Shown one piece after another: positions 9,601-17,938 of a stretch of DNA of 64,000 nt; position 1 is the stretch's first letter; every line of letters starts with the position of its first letter. The notes beneath the pieces were generated by a model. It was given only the letters and a program-made list of their open reading frames with translations, was not told the origin of the DNA and made no database searches. A program made the translations under genes and the position numbers. The DNA is from Massilia litorea (GTDB lineage Bacteria > Pseudomonadota > Gammaproteobacteria > Burkholderiales > Burkholderiaceae_D), in NCBI RefSeq assembly GCF_015101885.1, contig NZ_CP062941.1, positions 4,836,001-4,900,000 of the forward strand, read 5' to 3'.

Positions 9601-9856
9601 CGTTCGCATACGACTCGACTTCGGTGACGCCCGGTACGCTGAGCATCTGCTTTTCCAGGCGGTTGATGATCTCGCGCTCGCTCGTCTCGGGCGAGGCGCC
9701 CGGATACGGGATGTTGACGACGATGACCGGGATCTCGACGTCCGGGTTCTGGTTGACGCGCAGTTTCGACAGGGCCAGCAGGCCCATGGCCATCATGCCC
9801 AGGATCAGCACGACCGTCGCGATCGGCTTTTTGACGGAGAAATTGGAGAGGAACAT
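6614..9856 (-). CDS. RND multidrug efflux permease (HAE1/AcrB family)
   Basis: 1080-residue inner-membrane proton/drug antiporter. The N-terminus MFLSNFSVKKPIATVVLILG is the usual first helix start. The proton-relay aspartate pair is present in GVLIDDAIVVRENIVRH near residue 400, and the pump ends with VVPTFYDSIE, the usual close of helix 12. About 75 residues follow that most relatives lack, including a hydrophobic stretch (LPAFLATLVEAVLTLVFV) that may be an extra helix. It sits 13 bases after the adaptor gene, forming a two-gene operon. No TolC-type channel is nearby. Substrate unknown. Confidence 0.93.
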   Translation of the reverse strand: MFLSNFSVKKPIATVVLILGMMAMGLLALSKLRVNQNPDVEIPVIVVNIPYPGASPETSEREIINRLEKQMLSVPGVTEVESYANEGSATLVLQFDFKRNLIEASDDVRNAISAVRYKLPTEMREPILRRVDPASQPIMQLALSSTGQSHAELSRLAEDVLADRFRAINGVSTVNVNGSLRRELSVLLRADKLREYNVSVGEVANALRNQNTNAPVGKVRGTLDEKGIRLIGRIERPEDFSQVVVKRSGETIVRLNQVAEIRDGFADIDSASIHSGAPNVGISIVRTRDASTVSIAKDVRKLVEEINKELPKGSTLSITRDGGNEAQSSLNNVIESLVFGAVLTVFVVYAFLNSWRSTLITALSLPTSVLAAFIAVWLCGFTLNFMTLLGLSLAIGVLIDDAIVVRENIVRHMENGADRRTAALVGTSEIGMAVASTTFSIMAVFIPVAFMPGIAGEWFRPFALTVTCSVLVSLGISFTLDPMLSAYWGDPPGHHHAPKKGISKVLGRFNDWFDRQAARYGNVIAWALHHRRWMGAIAVLSFAAAIGLQVKAGGTSFLPKGDGNKIMIDVRTPASSSLQYARLKMEQAAALARTIPETRATDSVIRPNGGSIYIEIGKRNTRQRTAAAIGAELRTKVAQLVGAEYTVLDDLNGGGKPVQIEFTGSDSRKLMELTTAYMDKLRQVPGAVDVTLSQQDPKNELQIELDRGLANSMGVSVGDAATALRVAFAGIEVGDWVDPTGETRDVAVRLHPEDRVNIENIERLPIAIAGTNMMVPLEQIARINMGKGPSEIVHKDGKRVITVSANAQGRSSGEVTADAMKLAKTFDFPPGYGLALGGAGKDQQELFGAMFTALLGGIGLMYLILVMQFGSFTAPLGVMLSLPLSLIGVVLALLITGGTLNLMSFIGIIMLMGLVAKNAILLLDAARGLEAEGYDREDALMKAGRMRLRPILMTTFALIAGMLPVALALGPDGKFYQPLAVAIIGGTITSTFLTLLVVPTFYDSIEIARDRMVAKFHRRAERWHALPAFLATLVEAVLTLVFVRLIFRVIMRGVHKATGRGHPATVPLAKAPVAKVTEGV

Positions 9857-9869
9857 GGCTTAGTTTCCC

Positions 9870-11048
9870 TCAGTTACTTTTAGCCGGCGCATTGGTGGCG
9901 CTGGCGACGGTCTTGCCGGCAACAGGGGCGCTGGCCGCGAAGACGACCTTCTGGCCGTCCTTCAGGTTCGAGCTCGGGTTGCGCAGCACGGTGTCGCCGG
10001 CGGCCAGGCCCGCCTTGATCTCGATGTTACCGGTACGCTGGTCGCGCACGCCGGTCTGCAGGTCGACTTTCGACAGCTGGTTGGCCTTGACGCGCCAGGT
10101 GTAGGTCTTGTCGCCGGCCTTCACCAGCGCACTCTCGGGCAGCATCAGCACGTTCGAGCTCTCGGCGTCGATGCGGCCTTCCGCATACAGGCCGGCCACG
10201 CGCGGCTGTTCGCCGGTCAGGCCGACCAGCACTTCGACCTGGCGCGTGATGTCGTTGGCCGAGGCATCGATGCGGCGCACCACGCCGGTGAACTGCTGGG
10301 TGCCGTAGCCGTTGATGTGGTACGAGACCTTCTGGCCGACCTTGATCGTGCTGATCTTGTCGGTCGAGACGCGCCCTTCGAAGCGCATGCTGGTCGGATC
10401 GATGACTTTCACCAGTTCCTTGCCGACCGTGGCGGTGTCGCCGCTCGAGACCTTGCGGTCGCTGACGATGCCGTCGAACGGCGCGCGCACCATCGTGCGC
10501 GCGATCTGCTGGCGCGCCAGCGCCGCACGGCTCTTCGCGGCCGACACTTCGCTCAGCGCGGTATTGCGGCGCACTTCGGCTTCGTCCTGGGCCGCGGCCG
10601 AGGTCATGCCCGAGGCACGCAGGGTTTTCAGGCGCTCGAGCTGGCGATTGGCCTGGTCAAGGGCCTGGCCGGCCGCGCGCACGGCGGCGTCGGCGGAGAC
10701 CAGGGTGTCGCGGATCGCCGTCTCGTCGAGTTTCACCAGCAGGTCGCCGCGCTTGACCGGCTCGCCATTTTCCTTGAGTACCTGCAATACCACGGCCGAC
10801 ACCTCGGCGCGCAGGTCGGCGCGCCGTTCCGGCTGGATCGAGCCCGTGATCACAGGACCGGAGGCCAGCGCATCGCTCGAGACCGTCAGCAGGTCCTGCG
10901 GAGCGACCAGCAGCTGGCTCGGCCGGGTGTCCTTCTGGTTGGCGCCGGCGACCGCCTTGTCGTCGGGCTTGGCCGGATCCTTGGCCTCCTTGCTGCAAGC
11001 GGCCAGGGCGGACGCGATGGCAAGGACAAGTAGAGTGTTACGCAGCAT
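9870..11048 (-). CDS. RND efflux periplasmic adaptor (membrane fusion lipoprotein)
   Basis: 392-residue adaptor that links the RND pump to an outer-membrane channel. The signal peptide ends in lipobox LAAC (Cys about 18), so it should be lipid-anchored in the periplasm. A biotinyl-lipoyl half motif (AEVSAVVLQVLKENGEPVKR) lies near residues 84-103, an alpha-helical hairpin of about 70 residues follows, then the second lipoyl half (VRAPFDGIVSDRKVSSGDTA) and beta-barrel regions. GGGAG precedes the ATG. First gene of the operon with the pump; promoter-like sequence lies just upstream. No TetR-type regulator is adjacent. Confidence 0.93.
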   Translation of the reverse strand: MLRNTLLVLAIASALAACSKEAKDPAKPDDKAVAGANQKDTRPSQLLVAPQDLLTVSSDALASGPVITGSIQPERRADLRAEVSAVVLQVLKENGEPVKRGDLLVKLDETAIRDTLVSADAAVRAAGQALDQANRQLERLKTLRASGMTSAAAQDEAEVRRNTALSEVSAAKSRAALARQQIARTMVRAPFDGIVSDRKVSSGDTATVGKELVKVIDPTSMRFEGRVSTDKISTIKVGQKVSYHINGYGTQQFTGVVRRIDASANDITRQVEVLVGLTGEQPRVAGLYAEGRIDAESSNVLMLPESALVKAGDKTYTWRVKANQLSKVDLQTGVRDQRTGNIEIKAGLAAGDTVLRNPSSNLKDGQKVVFAASAPVAGKTVASATNAPAKSN

Positions 11049-11080
11049 TGAGGAATCTCCCGAATTGGACCGACGACGTA

Positions 11081-11108
11081 TTTATAAAATTTAGATGAAA
11101 CCTGTCAG
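11081..11108 (-). promoter_or_regulatory. Likely sigma-70 promoter of the RND operon
   Basis: On the minus strand, CTGACA (11108-11103) and TATAAA (11086-11081) are separated by 16 bases. This would place the transcription start about 25 bases before the adaptor ATG. The surrounding sequence is AT-rich compared with the coding DNA. Confidence 0.55.
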
Positions 11109-11259
11109 CGCGCAGTATCCCGGAGGCGGCCCCACCCGTCAATTGAGGATCCCGTCCGTTGCTATTTTGGATGGATGAACTGCGAAATGCTGCGACGAAC
11201 TGCAGACGCTCACGATTAAACGCCCGACCGGCAGCGATATGGCGCCCTGGTTAACATCC

Positions 11260-11279
11260 GTCGTCCCCGTGGGGACGAC
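11260..11279. repeat. Palindrome downstream of the DUF212 gene
   Basis: GTCGTCCCC-GT-GGGGACGAC, nine-base arms. It lies about 30 bases past the stop of the DUF212 gene in its direction of transcription and is a possible 3' hairpin, but lacks a T-tract. Confidence 0.4.
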
Positions 11280-11309
11280 CCAGGGCACCGCCCCGGACTG
11301 GAACGCTGA

Positions 11310-11729
11310 TTACCCGCCGAACAAATTGAACACGAGGAAACCCATGCCGATGCCGGTGGCGATGCCGCCGCAGATCTCGACCAGGGTATGTCCCATGCGT
11401 TCGCGCAGGGTGGTGTGATCCGCGGCACCGGCGGCGAGGCGGTTGATGGCGGCAGCCTGGCGGCCCACGTGCTGGCGCAGGCTGTTGGCGTCGATCATCA
11501 CGATGAAGCAGAGCGTCACGGCAACGCCGAAGGCCGGGTGGCCGATCCCCTCGCGCAGTGCGATCAGGGTCGCCATGCTGGTGACGACCGAGCTATGGTT
11601 GCTCGGAAAACCGCCATTCCCGACGAGGTTGAAGGCCCAGCGCCGCTGGCGCGCGCTGTTGATCAGGAATTTGATGGGGCCGACGATCAGCCAGGTCAGG
11701 AAGGGGGTGATGAGGTAAGCGTAGTCCAT
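11310..11729 (-). CDS. Divergent PAP2 family (DUF212) membrane protein
   Basis: 139 residues from an ATG at 11729, preferred over one at 11756 because AAGGA lies four bases upstream. It begins MDYAYLITPFLTWLIVGPIK, has GNGGFPSNHSSVVTSMATLI (the acid-phosphatase-like SxxHS region), and ends in a hydrophobic helix. The family is related to membrane PAP2 phosphatases, but activity is unproven for most members. Stand-alone gene; the neighbours on both sides face away or belong to other units. Confidence 0.85.
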   Translation of the reverse strand: MDYAYLITPFLTWLIVGPIKFLINSARQRRWAFNLVGNGGFPSNHSSVVTSMATLIALREGIGHPAFGVAVTLCFIVMIDANSLRQHVGRQAAAINRLAAGAADHTTLRERMGHTLVEICGGIATGIGMGFLVFNLFGG

Positions 11730-11885
11730 GGAATCCTTGTCGCTAGATAAGTGCATATGCCGGCCGGAATTATCGCAGAAGCAATGCTCTACGGCGAACT
11801 GCGCTGCGCCACAGCACCCCGGCTGCGGTTAAGATACTGAAAACTGTGGCATTTCAACCAATATTAGAATTTCGGGGAAACCAAT

Positions 11886-12944
11886 ATGCGTCATTTCAGG
11901 CTGTCGTTTGCCGTTACCGTGGTGCTGATGTGCCTGTCGGGCTGGTGGGGTTACCAGCACGGCGGCACGGCCGGGCTGGTCAACGCCTTGTGGATCACGG
12001 CGGTACTCGGGGTGCTCGAGGTCTCCCTGTCCTTCGACAACGCAGTCGTCAACGCGTCGGTACTGCGCCACTGGAACGAATTCTGGCGCAAGCTCTTCCT
12101 CACCGTCGGTATCGTCGTCGCCGTGTTCGGCATGCGCCTGCTGTTCCCGCTCGTGATCGTCTCGGTGGCGACCGGCCTTGGCCTGCTCGACGTCTGGGAC
12201 ATGGCGATCCAGACCCCGCAGGAGTATTCGCGCCACCTGACCGAGCACCATGCGGAAGTGTCGGCCTTCGGCGGCGCCTTCCTGCTGCTGGTCTTCCTGA
12301 ACTTCCTGTTCGACGAAGAAAAGGAGCTGCACTGGCTCGGCTGGATCGAGCAAAAGGTGGGACAGTACGGTTCCGAAGGCCTGGCCATCCTGCTGACCCT
12401 GCTCGCCGTGTTCGGCGCCATGAGCCTGATGCCCGAACAGCGCAAGCTGGCGGTGCTCGTTTCCGGCGTGGTCGGGGTACTGGTGTATGTCGGCGTCGAC
12501 TGGATCAGCGGCCTGCTCGAGGAAGAGGAAGAAGATCCGACCATCGGCAAGATGATTTCCCAGGGCAGCATCGGCGGTTTCCTGTACCTCGAAGTACTGG
12601 ACGCCTCGTTCTCCTTCGATGGCGTGATCGGCGCCTTCGCGATCACCAATGACGTCGTCATCATCATGCTGGGCCTGGCGATCGGCGCGATGTTCGTGCG
12701 CTCGCTGACCGTGTTCCTGGTCTACAAGGGCACGCTGCAGGAATTCGTCTACCTCGAGCACGGCGCCCACTACGCGATCGGCATCCTGGCGCTGATCATG
12801 TTCGCCAGCGTGCATTACGAGATTCCGGAATGGTTCACGGGACTGTCCGGGGTGGCCTTCATCCTGGTCTCGCTGTGGTCCTCGATCCGGCACCGCAGGC
12901 GCGTCGCGCTGGAAGAGGCGCACGACAGGGCCGAGATCGCCTGA
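11886..12944 (+). CDS. DUF475 / TerC-like integral membrane protein
   Basis: 352 residues with about eight hydrophobic segments. The two conserved acidic repeats of the TerC/LysE-like fold are visible: LEVSLSFDNAVVNASVL near residues 45-61 and LDASFSFDGVIGAFAITND near 238-256. An acidic loop, LLEEEEEDPTIG, lies near residue 210. TerC relatives move or buffer metal ions (manganese, tellurite resistance), but the role of the DUF475 branch is not established. No yybP-ykoY riboswitch is recognisable in the 150 bases upstream. Confidence 0.88.
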   Translation: MRHFRLSFAVTVVLMCLSGWWGYQHGGTAGLVNALWITAVLGVLEVSLSFDNAVVNASVLRHWNEFWRKLFLTVGIVVAVFGMRLLFPLVIVSVATGLGLLDVWDMAIQTPQEYSRHLTEHHAEVSAFGGAFLLLVFLNFLFDEEKELHWLGWIEQKVGQYGSEGLAILLTLLAVFGAMSLMPEQRKLAVLVSGVVGVLVYVGVDWISGLLEEEEEDPTIGKMISQGSIGGFLYLEVLDASFSFDGVIGAFAITNDVVIIMLGLAIGAMFVRSLTVFLVYKGTLQEFVYLEHGAHYAIGILALIMFASVHYEIPEWFTGLSGVAFILVSLWSSIRHRRRVALEEAHDRAEIA

Positions 12945-13081
12945 TCGGTGCCCCTCCCCCTTAAGCGGTACTTAAAAGGCGGGGCCGGTGTGCCCTGCCA
13001 TTTTGACAATCGAGGCGTGCGTGGCAGAATGGGGCCGACCGCGCCGCTGAGCGCCCCTTTTACCTGACCGAACCGGAAATC

Positions 13082-13501
13082 ATGCCGAAAGCCCTGCCGC
13101 AACGCGCCATCGCCATCCTGCTGTCCCTCGTCGCCGCCCTGGTCGTGATCGGCGGGCTGTACACCTGGTTCACGCTGACCTGGTCGTACTCCGAGGGCAC
13201 GCGCGCCGGCTACCTGCAGAAATTCTCGAAAAAGGGCTGGCTGTGCAAGACCTGGGAAGGCGAAATCCTGCTTTCGAGCATGCCAGGTGCGATTCCCGAG
13301 CGTTTCGCCTTCACCGTGCGCGACGATGCGCTGGTGCGGAAACTGCAATCGACCATGGGCCAGCGCGTCGAGATCGGCTACAAGCAGCACAAGGGCGTGC
13401 CGACCAGCTGCTTCGGTGAGACCGAGTATTTCGTGAATGAGGTCAACACCGGGCCGGCGTCGCCGGTAGCGCCGAGCGACGCGCCGAACGTGGCGCGCTG
13501 A
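13082..13501 (+). CDS. Conserved membrane-anchored protein of unknown function
   Basis: 139 residues. One N-terminal membrane helix (residues about 9-31) is followed by the block WSYSEGTRAGYLQKFSKKGW, recurring in many Burkholderiales and Bacteroidetes proteins. I believe relatives are sometimes labelled 6-phosphogluconate dehydrogenase; nothing here supports that, since there is no nucleotide-binding fold. The rest reads like a small beta-rich exported domain with three cysteines. Convergent with the coiled-coil gene, with a REP-type repeat between them. Confidence 0.75.
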   Translation: MPKALPQRAIAILLSLVAALVVIGGLYTWFTLTWSYSEGTRAGYLQKFSKKGWLCKTWEGEILLSSMPGAIPERFAFTVRDDALVRKLQSTMGQRVEIGYKQHKGVPTSCFGETEYFVNEVNTGPASPVAPSDAPNVAR

Positions 13502-13511
13502 TGCGTCAATC

Positions 13512-13579
13512 GTAGGGTGGGCGGGTCTTCCCGCCCGATGAAACCGTAAGCGAGGCCATTGGCCTCGCTCCCCCCCTAC
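13512..13579. repeat. REP-like inverted pair (element 1)
   Basis: Begins GTAGGGTGGGCGGG-TCTT-CCCGCCC on the plus strand and ends with CTAC, which is GTAG read from the other side. Inside is a 21-base palindrome, AGCGAGGCCA-T-TGGCCTCGCT (13549-13569). The right-hand GTAG overlaps the TAG stop codon of the coiled-coil gene (13576-13578). It lies between convergent genes. Confidence 0.75.
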
Positions 13580-15918
13580 TCGCTCGACTTCCTCTGGTTC
13601 ATGATCACCTCGGCCAGCCGTGCAGCGGCCTGCTGTGCCGATGGCATGTTCTTGAGCCGCCCCAGCACTTCGCGCGTAATGTTTTCCGAAGCGGTACGCT
13701 GACGCGCTTCGGCCTTGCGCTCGTTGACGGCGTCCTCGGTGGCCGACAGCTCGGCCGCCTGTTCTTCCAGCCGTTTCGTTTCCAGGGCCAGGAGCTCGCG
13801 CCGGGCGTCGGCCATCTGCTGGGTAGTGGCGGCCGTGCGGCGCTGCATCTCGGCGTGGGCCTGGGCGTGTTCCAGCAGGGCGCGCTGGGCGTCGCGCTTT
13901 TCCAGCGCGGCCTGCGCCGCTGCGGACTCGGCCTGCTCCTGCTCGCGCGCCAGGCGCGCCGCTTCTTCCTCGGCCTCGCAGCGCACGCGTGCGGCCAGCG
14001 CGGTTTCTTCTTCGGATGCGAGGCGCGCCGCCGCCGCGGCGTTGGCGCGCGTGTCGAAATCAAGCTGCTGGCGCTGCGCCGCCAGTTTCTGTTCGGCCAG
14101 CGCCAGCGCTTCGGCCGCGGCCGCGGCCGCCTCGCGTTCGGCCTCGAGCGCCGCTTCGGTTGCCGCCAGGCGCGCCTGTTCGGTGGCGGCCCGCTCGGCC
14201 TGCATGCGCGCCAGTTCGCTTGCTGCAAGCGCCTGGGCCTGGGCGGCGGCAGCGGCGGCTTCTTCGCTCGCTGCCGCTTCAAGCAGGCGCGCGCTCTCGG
14301 CCCGTTGCGCTTCCAGCGCCGCCTGCGCGGCCCCGGCAGCGCGCCGCTCGGCCTCCAGACCCTCGTGCAAGGACGCCATCTGCCCTGCTTCGGCCTCGGC
14401 GCGGGCGTTGGCGGCCTCGCTCAGGGCACGTTCGGCCTGCAAGGTTTCCTGCGCCTGCGCCAGCGCTGCGCTTTCGGCGTCGAGGCGGGCACGCTCGGCG
14501 GCAGCCAGTTCGAGGGCTTCCGCGGCGCGGCGTTCGGCCAGCTCGGCTGCGGCCTGTTCGTGTTCGAGGGCGGCGCTCGCCTGCGCTACTTCGGCTTCCT
14601 GCGCCGCATTGGTCCTGGCCCGGGCATCGGCCGCGGCTTGCGCCAGCATTGCGCGTTCGGCGGCCAGCGCACGTTCGCGCTCCTGCTCGCGCGCATCCTG
14701 CTCGGCCGCCGCTGCCTCCAGGCGGTCGGCCTCGGCGCGCGCGCGGGCGTGTTCGGCGGCCTCCGATTCGGCCTGCAGGCGGGCTTCGACCTGCATGCCC
14801 GCTTCGTGTTCGGCTTCGGCGCGGGCCAGCGCGACTTCGCGCAGCTTGCGGTCGGCCTCGATCCGCGCTTCGGTCGCGGCGGCGATGCGGGCCTCGGCCT
14901 CGCGCCGCGCTTCGGCGGTGGCGGCGGCGCTTTGCTCCAGGCGTTCGCGGTGGATCGCGGCGTCGCGCAGTTCCTTCTCCAGCTGCAACCTGGCGCGCAG
15001 GGTGTCGGCGGCGATCCGGGCCGAGTCGGCCTGGGACTGGGCGATCGATGCGCGTTCGTGTTCGACGTGGGCCAGGGCGCGCGCTTCTTCCAGCGCGCGT
15101 GCCTCGGCGGTGGCGCGGGCAAAGGCCGAGCTGAGGGCGACCTGGTCGGCGCGCTCGCGCTGCAGGGCCAGTTCCAGCGCTTCGGCTTCGACCTGGGCCA
15201 GTTTTTCGGCGGTCTGGCGCGCGGCCTTTTCGGCGCGCTCGCGCTCGCGCGCCAGCACGGCGACCCGGGCGTCGGCGCTGGCGCTGTGCAGCACTTCTTC
15301 GCGCGCGGCCTGGACGGCGGCGACGCGCTCGGCCGCCTGGCGCCGGGCTTCCTCGGTCTGCACCAGCAGCGCTTCGGCCGCCTGCGCGGCTTCCTGCGCC
15401 ATCGCGGCCTCGGCTTCGATCTGTTCGGCGGCGCGGCGCCGCGCTTCCTCGGCCGCGCGCGAGCGCGCTTCGACCGCGAGGCGCCCTTCGGTGTCGGCCT
15501 GCACCCGCGCGCGCAGCTCGGCCGTCTCGAGGCGCATCGCCTCCAGCCGTTCGTTCGAGGCCTGGGCGGCGGCCTTCAGGGTTTCCAGGCGGTCGCGGTT
15601 GAGTTCGATGACTTCTTCCGACGCCTCGGCATTGGCCAGCGCAGCGGCCGCGGCGGCGGCGTCGAGCGCGGCGCGCTCCTCGGCCAGCGAGCGGGCGCGC
15701 GCTTCGGCATGGGCGCGCGTCTCGGCGGCCACATTCGCTTTTGCCTCGGCTTCCACACGGGCGATGCCTTCCTTGATCGCCATCTTCTCGACGGCGCCGC
15801 GGTCGGCCGCCGGTAGCGCCGGGATGACCGGGGTGGCCTTCCCTGCAGGCAGGTCGATCGTGAAGTCGGTATCGTCGTGTGGTACTGGTTCCATGGTGGT
15901 TCTCTGATCTACAGGCAT
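13576..15918 (-). CDS. Very long Ala/Glu/Arg-rich coiled-coil protein, unknown function
   Basis: 780 residues from an ATG at 15918; an ATG at 15894 with AGAGAA upstream is an equal candidate, and a TTG at 15957 is less likely. After about 50 ordinary residues the whole protein is one continuous charged helix built from units like AEARA, EERA and AEAAA, with no membrane helix, signal peptide or enzymatic motif. It ends with a short less biased segment (REVLGRLKNMPSAQQAAARL). It must form a long coiled coil or rod. It could be cytoskeletal, a scaffold or a TolA-like tether, but no anchor is visible. It lies upstream of no partner; the SrkA-type gene precedes it on the same strand. Confidence 0.75.
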   Translation of the reverse strand: MPVDQRTTMEPVPHDDTDFTIDLPAGKATPVIPALPAADRGAVEKMAIKEGIARVEAEAKANVAAETRAHAEARARSLAEERAALDAAAAAAALANAEASEEVIELNRDRLETLKAAAQASNERLEAMRLETAELRARVQADTEGRLAVEARSRAAEEARRRAAEQIEAEAAMAQEAAQAAEALLVQTEEARRQAAERVAAVQAAREEVLHSASADARVAVLARERERAEKAARQTAEKLAQVEAEALELALQRERADQVALSSAFARATAEARALEEARALAHVEHERASIAQSQADSARIAADTLRARLQLEKELRDAAIHRERLEQSAAATAEARREAEARIAAATEARIEADRKLREVALARAEAEHEAGMQVEARLQAESEAAEHARARAEADRLEAAAAEQDAREQERERALAAERAMLAQAAADARARTNAAQEAEVAQASAALEHEQAAAELAERRAAEALELAAAERARLDAESAALAQAQETLQAERALSEAANARAEAEAGQMASLHEGLEAERRAAGAAQAALEAQRAESARLLEAAASEEAAAAAAQAQALAASELARMQAERAATEQARLAATEAALEAEREAAAAAAEALALAEQKLAAQRQQLDFDTRANAAAAARLASEEETALAARVRCEAEEEAARLAREQEQAESAAAQAALEKRDAQRALLEHAQAHAEMQRRTAATTQQMADARRELLALETKRLEEQAAELSATEDAVNERKAEARQRTASENITREVLGRLKNMPSAQQAAARLAEVIMNQRKSSE

Positions 15919-16002
15919 TGCGAAGCGCGCATCTGCATTATCAGGCAAACCCGACAATCACGGCACGCCGAACTGCGCGATCAAATGGGCGCAATTCCCC
16001 GC

Positions 16003-17013
16003 TTAGACCGGCCAGAGCGGCGGCTCATCCATTAACGCGACCTGCTCGCGCAGCTCGAGGATCCGGTCCTGCCAGTAGCGTTGCGTGTTAAACCAGGGGA
16101 AAGCCGCCGGGAAAGCGGGGTCGTCCCAGCGCATCGCCAGCCAGCCGGCGTAATGGATCAGGCGCAGGGTGCGCAGGGCTTCGACCAGGTACAACTGGCG
16201 CGGGTCGAAATCGCAGAAGTCCTCGTAGCCGGCCAACACGTCGCTCATCTGGCGCACCATGTCGATGCGCTCGCCCGAGAGCAGCATCCACAAATCCTGG
16301 ATCGCCGGCCCCATGCGGCTGTCGTCGAAGTCGACGAAATGGGGGCCGTCGCCGGTCCAGAGCACGTTGCCGCCATGGCAGTCGCCGTGCAGGCGCAGCA
16401 GGGGCAGGCTGCCGGCCCGCTCGTAGCAGCGCGCCACGCCGGCCAGCGCCTGTTCGACCACGCTGGCATAAGTGGCGCGCAGCTCGGGCGGAATGAAGTC
16501 GTGCCTGACGAGATACTCGAAGGGCTCGCGCCCGAAGGTGCGTGGATTGAGCTCGGGCCGCAGCGCATACGGTTTCACTGCGCCCACGGCGTGGATGCGG
16601 CCGATGAAGCGCCCCATCCATTCCAGGGTGTCCGGATCGCCCAGCTCCGGCGCCCGTCCGCCGCGGCGCGGGAAGACGGCGAAGCGGAAGCCGTCGAACT
16701 CATGCAGGGTGCGCCCATCGATGGTCATGGCCGGCACCACCGGGATTTCGTGCTCGACGAGTTCGGCCACGAACGCGTGCTCTTCCAGGATGGCCGCATC
16801 GCTCCAGCGCCCGGGGCGATAAAATTTGACCACCACCGGCTCGCCCTCGTCGCGCCCTACCTGGTAGACGCGGTTTTCATAGCTGTTCAGGGCCAGCAGG
16901 CGGCCGTCGCCGTGCAGGCCGACGCTGTCGACGGCGTCGAGCACGCGTGCCGGATCGAGGCGGGAGAACGGGTGCGCCGCATTTGTGTCGGAAGAAATAG
17001 ACTCGTTGTGCAT
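16003..17013 (-). CDS. srkA: Stress response kinase A (YihE-type Ser/Thr protein kinase)
   Basis: 336 residues, normal for SrkA. Kinase-like fold of the choline/aminoglycoside kinase group: ALNSYENRVYQVG and VVKFYRPGRW near residues 41-70 (nucleotide loop and lysine), the catalytic loop LRLHGDCHGGNVLW near residue 205, and the metal-binding FVDFDDSRMGP. SrkA protects E. coli from programmed death under envelope and oxidative stress. Start: ATG at 17013 with MHNESISSD; the gene is divergent from the SEC-C gene at 17102. About 85 bases separate its stop from the coiled-coil start, so co-transcription is possible. Confidence 0.92.
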   Translation of the reverse strand: MHNESISSDTNAAHPFSRLDPARVLDAVDSVGLHGDGRLLALNSYENRVYQVGRDEGEPVVVKFYRPGRWSDAAILEEHAFVAELVEHEIPVVPAMTIDGRTLHEFDGFRFAVFPRRGGRAPELGDPDTLEWMGRFIGRIHAVGAVKPYALRPELNPRTFGREPFEYLVRHDFIPPELRATYASVVEQALAGVARCYERAGSLPLLRLHGDCHGGNVLWTGDGPHFVDFDDSRMGPAIQDLWMLLSGERIDMVRQMSDVLAGYEDFCDFDPRQLYLVEALRTLRLIHYAGWLAMRWDDPAFPAAFPWFNTQRYWQDRILELREQVALMDEPPLWPV

Positions 17014-17101
17014 ATCGTCATTGTACGGCGCGGCGCGTTATTTCGTATGCCTGGCGCCCGAGAGGCGTTAAACTGCCGGACTTCACAGAAAAGAGCACCC
17101 C

Positions 17102-17794
17102 ATGCAACTCGAACAGCCCCTCACCGAAAAAGAATTCGACGAACTCGACCAGTTCCTCCTCTCCGAGCGCAGCCCGGAAGACGCGATGACGATGGACACC
17201 CTGCACGGCTACCTGACCGCGATCGCGATCGGCCCGGAAACCATCATGCCGGCCGAATGGCTGCCGCGCGTCTGGGGCCAGGAAGAAGGCGCCGCGCCGA
17301 AGTGGAAGAACGCGAAGGAAGAAGAACGCATCATCAACCTGATCATGCGCTTCATGAACGAAGTCCTGATCACCTTCGAAGTCGCACCCAAGGAATTCGA
17401 GCCGCTCTACTGCGAGCACGAGCACAAGGGCCAGACCTTGATCGATGCCGAAGCCTGGTGCTGGGGCTTCTGGGAAGGCATGGAATTGCGTCCGGGCTCC
17501 TGGGAGCCGATCTGGAAATCCGAAGTCGCCGAACTGATGCGCCCGCTCTATCTGCTCGGCGCCGACGAGATCGAGGAAGCCGAACTGCCGCTGGTCGAAG
17601 ACCCGGTCAAGGCACATCATCTCGCGCTCGAGATCGAGGCGAACCTGCCGGCGATCTACAAATATTGGTTGCCGCTGCGCAAGGCTGCGGTGGAAACGGT
17701 GCGCCACGAGACACCGAAGGTCGGCCGCAATGACGACTGCCCTTGCGGCAGCGGCAAGAAGTTCAAGAAGTGCTGCGGCGCGGAGACGACGTGA
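17102..17794 (+). CDS. UPF0149/YecA family protein with a C-terminal SEC-C zinc motif
   Basis: 230 residues. The YecA/YgfB-like helical domain fills about residues 1-200 ([20 protein letters not shown] near 38-57). The end carries a SEC-C motif, [16 protein letters not shown], whose Cys-X-Cys...Cys-Cys pattern binds zinc in SecA. Function is not established; SEC-C proteins often bind ribosomes or translocation partners. Single gene followed by a strong terminator. Confidence 0.88.
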   Translation: MQLEQPLTEKEFDELDQFLLSERSPEDAMTMDTLHGYLTAIAIGPETIMPAEWLPRVWGQEEGAAPKWKNAKEEERIINLIMRFMNEVLITFEVAPKEFEPLYCEHEHKGQTLIDAEAWCWGFWEGMELRPGSWEPIWKSEVAELMRPLYLLGADEIEEAELPLVEDPVKAHHLALEIEANLPAIYKYWLPLRKAAVETVRHETPKVGRNDDCPCGSGKKFKKCCGAETT

Positions 17795-17800
17795 CGACAT

Positions 17801-17825
17801 AAACCGGGGCAACCCGGTTTTTTTT
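17801..17825 (+). terminator. Intrinsic terminator of the SEC-C gene
   Basis: AAACCGGG-GCAA-CCCGGTTT followed by five more T: an eight-base-pair perfect stem with a tetraloop and an eight-T run, seven bases after the stop codon. Confidence 0.9.
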
Positions 17826-17938
17826 CGCGAATCGTCCGGGTTTACACGCAGGCACGCCCGTTTTGCGCCGCAACATCGCGTGCGCGGCCGCCGGGCGCGT
17901 ATGATCGTTTCTTTCTTTTTCGACCAGACTCCCATCCG

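Noticed and set aside
6671..9883. A 1070-codon open frame on the plus strand opposite the RND pump gene
   Set aside because: It is His/Arg/Gln/Asp-rich nonsense without a family pattern. GC-rich codon bias of the real gene keeps stops out of the opposite strand.
11757..11885. Possible yybP-ykoY manganese riboswitch before the TerC-like gene
   Set aside because: The space is too short and lacks the conserved loops of that riboswitch.
13715..15907. 730- and 653-codon plus-strand frames opposite the coiled-coil gene, rich in Ala/Ser/Arg or Gly/Leu/Phe
   Set aside because: They mirror the Ala/Glu/Arg codon repeats of the real gene. The minus-strand frame has a continuous helix pattern with plausible start and end, while the others have random composition and no ribosome site.
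16081..17733. 550-codon plus-strand frame across the SrkA and SEC-C genes
   Set aside because: It is antisense to one and out of frame with the other, and has no recognisable domain.
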